DNA from: Planctomycetaceae bacterium
GTDB taxonomy: Bacteria; Planctomycetota; Planctomycetia; Pirellulales; Pirellulaceae
DNA length: 6,601 nucleotides
Direction: 5' to 3'
NCBI GenBank assembly: GCA_007695205.1
Contig: REEF01000758.1
Location: 1 to 6,601 of the forward strand
This document shows, piece by piece, positions 6,501 through 6,601 of this stretch (position 1 is the first letter of the stretch; each line of letters starts with the position of its first letter). The position numbers were made by a program, and so were the translations under genes. The notes below the pieces were generated by a model. It saw only the letters and a program-made list of their open reading frames with translations. It did no database searches and had not been told where the DNA came from.

Positions 6501-6601
6501 CCCCAGGAATACCGCCGGATCGATGGCCCGCTCGGGGTCAAAACCGTCCGGATCGCCCTGTTCGTATCCCGCCACGTTCACCAAGTGATATTCGATGGCG
6601 T
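3594..6601 (-). CDS. hsdR: type I restriction-modification system, R subunit (HsdR), 5' partial
   Basis: HsdR is the motor and nuclease of the cytoplasmic HsdRMS complex: it translocates unmethylated DNA using ATP and cuts it away from the recognition site. The frame is open to the right edge; visible residues before the first internal TTG read AIEYH, and the family normally continues AIEYHLV, so the true start is just outside. Counting from the TTG at 6584 (996 residues), the PD-(D/E)xK nuclease shows Asp124 and the Glu138-Leu-Lys140 of ATAELKNP, with the 14-residue Asp-Glu spacing of studied R subunits. The helicase has Walker A HSAGSGKS (289-296), DEAH (398-401), TATP (461-464), ADKYQTGFDQP (653-663) and QTLSRLNRT (681-689) with likely arginine fingers. 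A C-terminal helical region for complex assembly follows and ends at TAG 3596-3594. No frameshift or missing catalytic residue is seen, so it looks intact. No hsdM or hsdS is visible; hsdR would be the last gene of its operon. Confidence 0.96.
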   Translation of the reverse strand, partial: AIEYHLVNVAGYEQGDPDGFDPERAIDPAVFLGFVRESQSATWDALEKLHGPETGTIVLDDLCKALDGAAGSLGVLRHGFKCFGKRIYAAFFAPAHGMNPENARLYAANRLTVTRQLHYSQREPGKSLDLALSLNGIPVATAELKNPLTGQTVVHARRQYMTDRDPRDKIFQFKQRALVHFAVDPDQVSMTTRLNGKSTRFLPFNQGDHHGAGNPPSARGYRTSYLWEEVWQRDSWLDILARFIHLEVVEKQVEGKKIRTETMIFPRYHQLDSVRKLEAHARAAGAGTNYLIQHSAGSGKSNEIGWLVHRLASLHDDQDQKVFDSVIVVTDRTVLDQQLQDTIYQFEHKQGVVAKIDATTKSTQLAEELTRGTPIIVVTLQTFPFVVEKISQLPERRYAVIVDEAHSSQSGETASELKGVLAAGQIREKARREAEEQGLAAEHEEMLLREMAKRGRQPNLSFFAFTATPKYKTLEVFGVPGPDGKPVPFHLYSMRQAIEEGFILDVLKHYTTYKTYFQLIKSAEDDPRVEKRKAARALARFTSLHPHNIAQKVEVMLEHFRTHTRHKIGGKAKAMVVTSSRVHAVRYKQEFDRQIKEKGYNDIHTLVAFSGTVEDPDVKDLSYTEPGMNIDIVTQKPIGEKQLPERFGEADYQVLIVADKYQTGFDQPLLHTMYVDKRLAGVQAVQTLSRLNRTCAGKDDTFVLDFYNEANEIEEAFKPYYERTTVGRQAEPAQLNDLFDKIMDRQIIWREEVERLCEAFYRNKPSRGKDDHSRLYVYTDPAVGRFKAIQDEEVREEFRGQVMAFRNLYAFLSQIIPFADSDLEKLYTYLRFFIRRLPRPERGPTYDFDDEVALKFYKLQKQSEGAIALDGGIEYPLDGPTEVGTGQQRGPEIELSKLIDLLNERFGTQFTPADQLFFDQIREHAAESPELRQAALANPIDAFKFVFDKALQGLFIDRMEQNDAITTKFLNDESFSQAVTTKLREEVYEQIRAEAEVDSSA

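Noticed and set aside
1..6601. CRISPR array, insertion sequence ends, or transposase remnants
   Set aside because: I found no regularly spaced direct repeats and no transposase- or integrase-like reading frame in the window.

Overview
The window looks like chromosomal DNA of a planctomycete (Planctomycetota, perhaps Pirellulales-like). The pointers are a C-terminal PSD1/DUF1553 domain, a family strongly expanded in that phylum, and two small genes whose style I associate with planctomycete genomes. Other pointers are moderately high GC and weak or absent Shine-Dalgarno signals at some genes. This is inferred from protein families only, since no 16S or other marker is present.

Left part (1-1907, all + strand): the 3' end of a DUF1553 gene (1-609) is followed after 11 bases by a 98-residue conserved-looking hypothetical gene with a GTG start (621-917). 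A 321-base gap comes next, with a strong inverted repeat near its left end and a candidate promoter near its right end. It leads to a 222-residue probably exported protein (1239-1907) of unknown function.

Middle (1908-3324): a DUF2203 gene on the minus strand (1924-2391) is convergent with the exported protein gene, with only 16 bases between them. It is divergent from csrA (2790-3008, +), a short RNA-binding post-transcriptional regulator. The roughly 400-base region between these two starts holds a candidate promoter for each gene and two overlapping, mutually exclusive inverted repeats. It also holds a csrA leader rich in GGA trinucleotides, which suggests autoregulation. tRNA-Glu(UUC) follows (3214-3286), with its own candidate promoter and a clear intrinsic terminator.

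Right part (3325-6601): about 270 bases without a gene contain an imperfect REP-like inverted repeat. The rest is a large minus-strand hsdR gene (3594-6601, start codon just outside the window). It encodes the restriction/translocase subunit of a type I restriction-modification system, with the nuclease and helicase motifs all visible. The partner hsdM and hsdS genes are not in the window; if the system is complete they should lie beyond the right edge, or at least not between hsdR and the tRNA gene.

Functionally the window joins ordinary housekeeping or regulatory genes (tRNA-Glu, csrA, DUF2203) to the end of a defence locus. The tRNA gene sits at the boundary, an arrangement often seen where accessory DNA has entered a chromosome. 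I see no clear evidence of an undescribed system here; the most interesting parts are the csrA/DUF2203 intergenic region and the uncharacterised small genes.
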